64,000 bases of DNA, taken from contig JAXRKN010000032.1 of NCBI GenBank assembly GCA_038502055.1, positions 620,001 to 684,000 on the forward strand, read 5' to 3'. This DNA is from Tanytarsus gracilentus. Taxonomy: Eukaryota; Arthropoda; Insecta; Diptera; Chironomidae. Under the pieces are notes generated by a model that saw nothing but the letters and a program-made list of their open reading frames with translations, searched no databases and had not been told where the DNA came from. The stretch's first letter is position 1. Every line of letters begins with the position of its first letter. Made by a program: the position numbers and the translations under genes. Positions 61,285-64,000 of this stretch are shown piece by piece.

Positions 61285-64000
61285 ATGACTTAAATGGCTC
61301 TAACTCCTCGTAGGATCACCGATTTCAAATCTGTTTTCGCCAGTTTGTTAGGTTTGGCCTATCATTTGAGTATATGTTTTGATATTGCACAAGGTAGTGT
61401 CTTGGCACTAGGGGCCAAAAACTGGTTTTGGAGAAATCCAAAATTAATATATAGCGGAGCTATAAAAGAGAAAACAACATTAAACAAAACGGGTCAAAAA
61501 AACTGTACAGAGAAGGACAGATTAAAAGAGAATATATTCATATATCAAGAATGTATGTGTACTGTAGGAAAAGAGAGCGAAGAAAAATAGAAAATTTATA
61601 ACTCTTATTTAAAAAAGGATTAACGTGATCAATAGCGATTGCAATACATATATATAAAATAAATACAATTTAAAGGAGAATAAAAAAGAAAATGAGGAAG
61701 ATTTATATCTAAAATAAAACAATTAAAGCTCGCTGTCACACTCGATTCCATTAAACTGCCATATCGATACGATTAATGTGTAAGAAATCTCTCGTTTAAA
61801 TCAATTCCCTCCTCACAAAAAAAGCTCAACAAAATATCTCGAGGTTATGCCGAAATATTAACACGAAAAGTTCAGTGCTAAAGATATACATAAAAATATA
61901 TCTGATGAACGTGTCTGTGAAGGCGTTGTAAGGAAACATTTTGATGTCGAAAAAAGAAAGGCTTGTCAATTTTCCATTTTGCACTGTTTTGAACGTGCTT
62001 CTTTTGATAATATAAAAGCGAAAAACAAACAAGAACCCATTAAATATTTTCTTTGTGGAATTTTCCTTGAATATTTGACATTAATTTAGCTATCGAGTGA
62101 TGCGTGATGAGAATGTGAACTGTTATATCGACACATAATAGCGCACGCAATTGACACACAATAAGCAATAAGTGTTGTTACTACGAACTCGAGAGCTCAA
62201 TGTGAAGAATGATTTATGTAATAATTCTCTTTCTCTCTCATCCTAACTTGGTCGCTTATGTGATACTTCATCACTTTTCTCTCTGTAACTATTCATGGTC
62301 AATGTTTTTTCGGTGTTTAAATAACCTCTTCGACCACCACCCACGTCAAGCTATTGTGTGGATTGAGCAAATAACTTTAGACTATCGACATGGGTTTTTT
62401 TTGGATGCAGAGCGAAAGTTTTCGCAAAGTTCATAAGAAATTCATGAATATATGAAACATGTTTAGAATGGAGGGAAATTTATTTCCATAATAACGCAAA
62501 CCGTTTATCTAACAGAATTCTGATAGTTTACGTTCATTGTACTCTTGCAAGCTCCAAAGCACTTTAGCTAACCAACTATCATCCGAACAAGAAGAAAAAA
62601 GCGAATTGTTTCAAATTTATTTTAGCTGTCAGAAGTTTCATGAAGAGAGAGCAAAATTTATTTTTTTTTACAAAATTGCTTTCACTCAACACTATGATTG
62701 AAAAGTTTCATTGTCATTCTCTTTCCTGAAAAATTGTTGCTTGTTGAAGACGACAAATTTCAGTGCCAGAGTGTCTTTTATTTAAAGATGAAATAAAGTG
62801 AAATCGAACTTAAATGGATTATTGCATATCGATGCGATACGTGTAGCGACAAATTGTCTTTCTTTATTGACTTTCCCGAGCTATTTACTTTTTGAGTGTT
62901 TCTATGTTCAGTTTATGAAGCAAAGTTTTGCTACACGATTTTCCCCTTATTCGACATTGAGCTTAAAAAACTCCCACCCCACAAAATCACTTTTTCCAGT
63001 GGAAAATCTCAAATGTTTTACAAATTTCCAAGCTCTTGCTCACTTTTTATGCGCTTTAGAATTTTTTTGAGTTTATTGTTGCATGAAAGCAATTCAAATT
63101 AAAGCTTTACGACAAAAGCAAATTTTTTTATTATTCGCTATCTCCATCAGCAGCCGTTGTTTTTTTTCTCTTTTTATAAGAGAAATCTTGCCTATAAAAA
63201 TAAATAATACATCTTTATCTGTAAATGTATATCTATATGATTGTGATGCTATTTTATTTAGATTCTATTCCATATTGTACTGGGGTAACAAACAAAAAAT
63301 AACAGTCCTATGAATCGCGATATCAAATGAAAGACGTATCAAAGAATAATAAATTTATGTATACAAATTCCTCTATATATATATAGATTTTTCTAACAGT
63401 GAATTGACTTCTTTTTATATAAAAGCGTGTCTTCACGCGCATATAAAATTTACTGAAGAAAAAGAACAATATTTTAAAAAGTCTACCTTTAAAAATGTAA
63501 AAGTTTAAATTTTTAATGATTTTTTTTCTCGCGTATACTTTTCAATAATTTATTACAAAGAAAAAGAGCCGTCAAATATACGGAAAGTGTTTTATGTTTT
63601 CCCGCTCACATACACCTCTACGTGCTCCTTCGAATGCCTATATTATTTTGAGGGAAAAAATTATCCTTAATGGTTTTATGCACACTCTCTCACAAATTCC
63701 TCGTGAGGATGAATATGGAACTTGAATTGAAGGTTAGGGCATCGATAAGCATTTTTTGCTCGCTCTCAAATAAATTTAGCAAGTTTCGATTTTTAACTGT
63801 CAGTTTTTGAAGAGAGGAAAATAAAATTTGCTGTGCACAAATTTATTGATTGCCGCAAATGTCTTTTGGGATTGCAAATAAATTTATTTTAAATCATAAT
63901 CAAAAACATTTCTTTCTCTGTCCATTCATGATGATATATAAATGTGCAAAGCAATTGTTCTACCCCCTCCCCCCCCACCCTTACAAAAAGCTTCTCTTGA

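Larger units (their letters stand above)
59450..64000 (+). other. scrib 3' intron to window edge
   Basis: No scrib C-terminal exon (the fly SVSDKKRFFE region and onward) was found in 4.5 kb, so the intron extends past the edge or an alternative end is used. It holds the 60.6-61.3 kb repeat element. The frames at 61294-61590, 62209-62436, 62798-63070 and 63083-63313 are unsupported. Confidence 0.6.

Noticed and set aside
61294..61590. 98-codon frame (MALTPRRITDFKSVF...)
   Set aside because: It follows directly on a minisatellite and looks like non-coding element sequence; the second half is a plain Lys-rich AT frame.

Overview
The window is AT-rich, intron-containing animal DNA. Four gene families are readable: BarH homeobox genes, SLC5 sodium/solute symporters, UBL5 (Hub1) and scribble (scrib). 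The scrib protein follows the Drosophila order exon by exon, and the Bar proteins keep the insect N-terminal FIL motif and C-terminal tail. I infer an insect, most likely a non-drosophilid (nematoceran-like) dipteran; species and chromosome cannot be read from the sequence. No operons, CRISPR arrays, tRNA or rRNA genes were seen.

Layout. Positions 1-12,400 are non-coding: probable Bar regulatory DNA, a short terminal-inverted-repeat element with an internal minisatellite (3760-4613), and the left arm of a 1.36 kb inverted duplication (7448-8802). Two tandem BarH genes follow on the + strand (coding 12,424-17,806 and 20,847-26,736). Each has three coding exons at the same splice phases. Each is preceded, about 1.2 kb upstream of its ATG, by a 447 bp block that is identical in the two genes except for one base. 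Two SLC5 symporter paralogs lie head-to-tail on the - strand (29,206-31,311 and 31,713-33,798), each with six exons in matching phase and with patches of near-identity. Positions 33.8-39.4 kb hold no recognised gene, but contain a base-composition island and one candidate acidic terminal exon. The right arm of the inverted duplication is at 39,477-40,837. UBL5 (-) then sits head-to-head with scrib (+), which runs from 42,410 past the right edge; 20 coding exons are visible plus one alternative or cassette exon.

How the parts relate. The genes are not one pathway. Bar proteins are homeodomain regulators of neural, eye and appendage identity. The symporters are membrane transporters. UBL5 is a ubiquitin-like splicing modifier. 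Scribble is a basolateral polarity scaffold. The main signals in the window are structural: duplicated blocks that look homogenised (Bar upstream block, homeobox exon, symporter last exon), and a 1.36 kb inverted duplication bracketing the whole Bar + SLC5 segment, which is the pattern left by an inversion made through staggered breaks. Exon boundaries were set by hand from reading frame, splice consensus and family homology; they may be off by a few bases. I found no convincing wholly new gene system.
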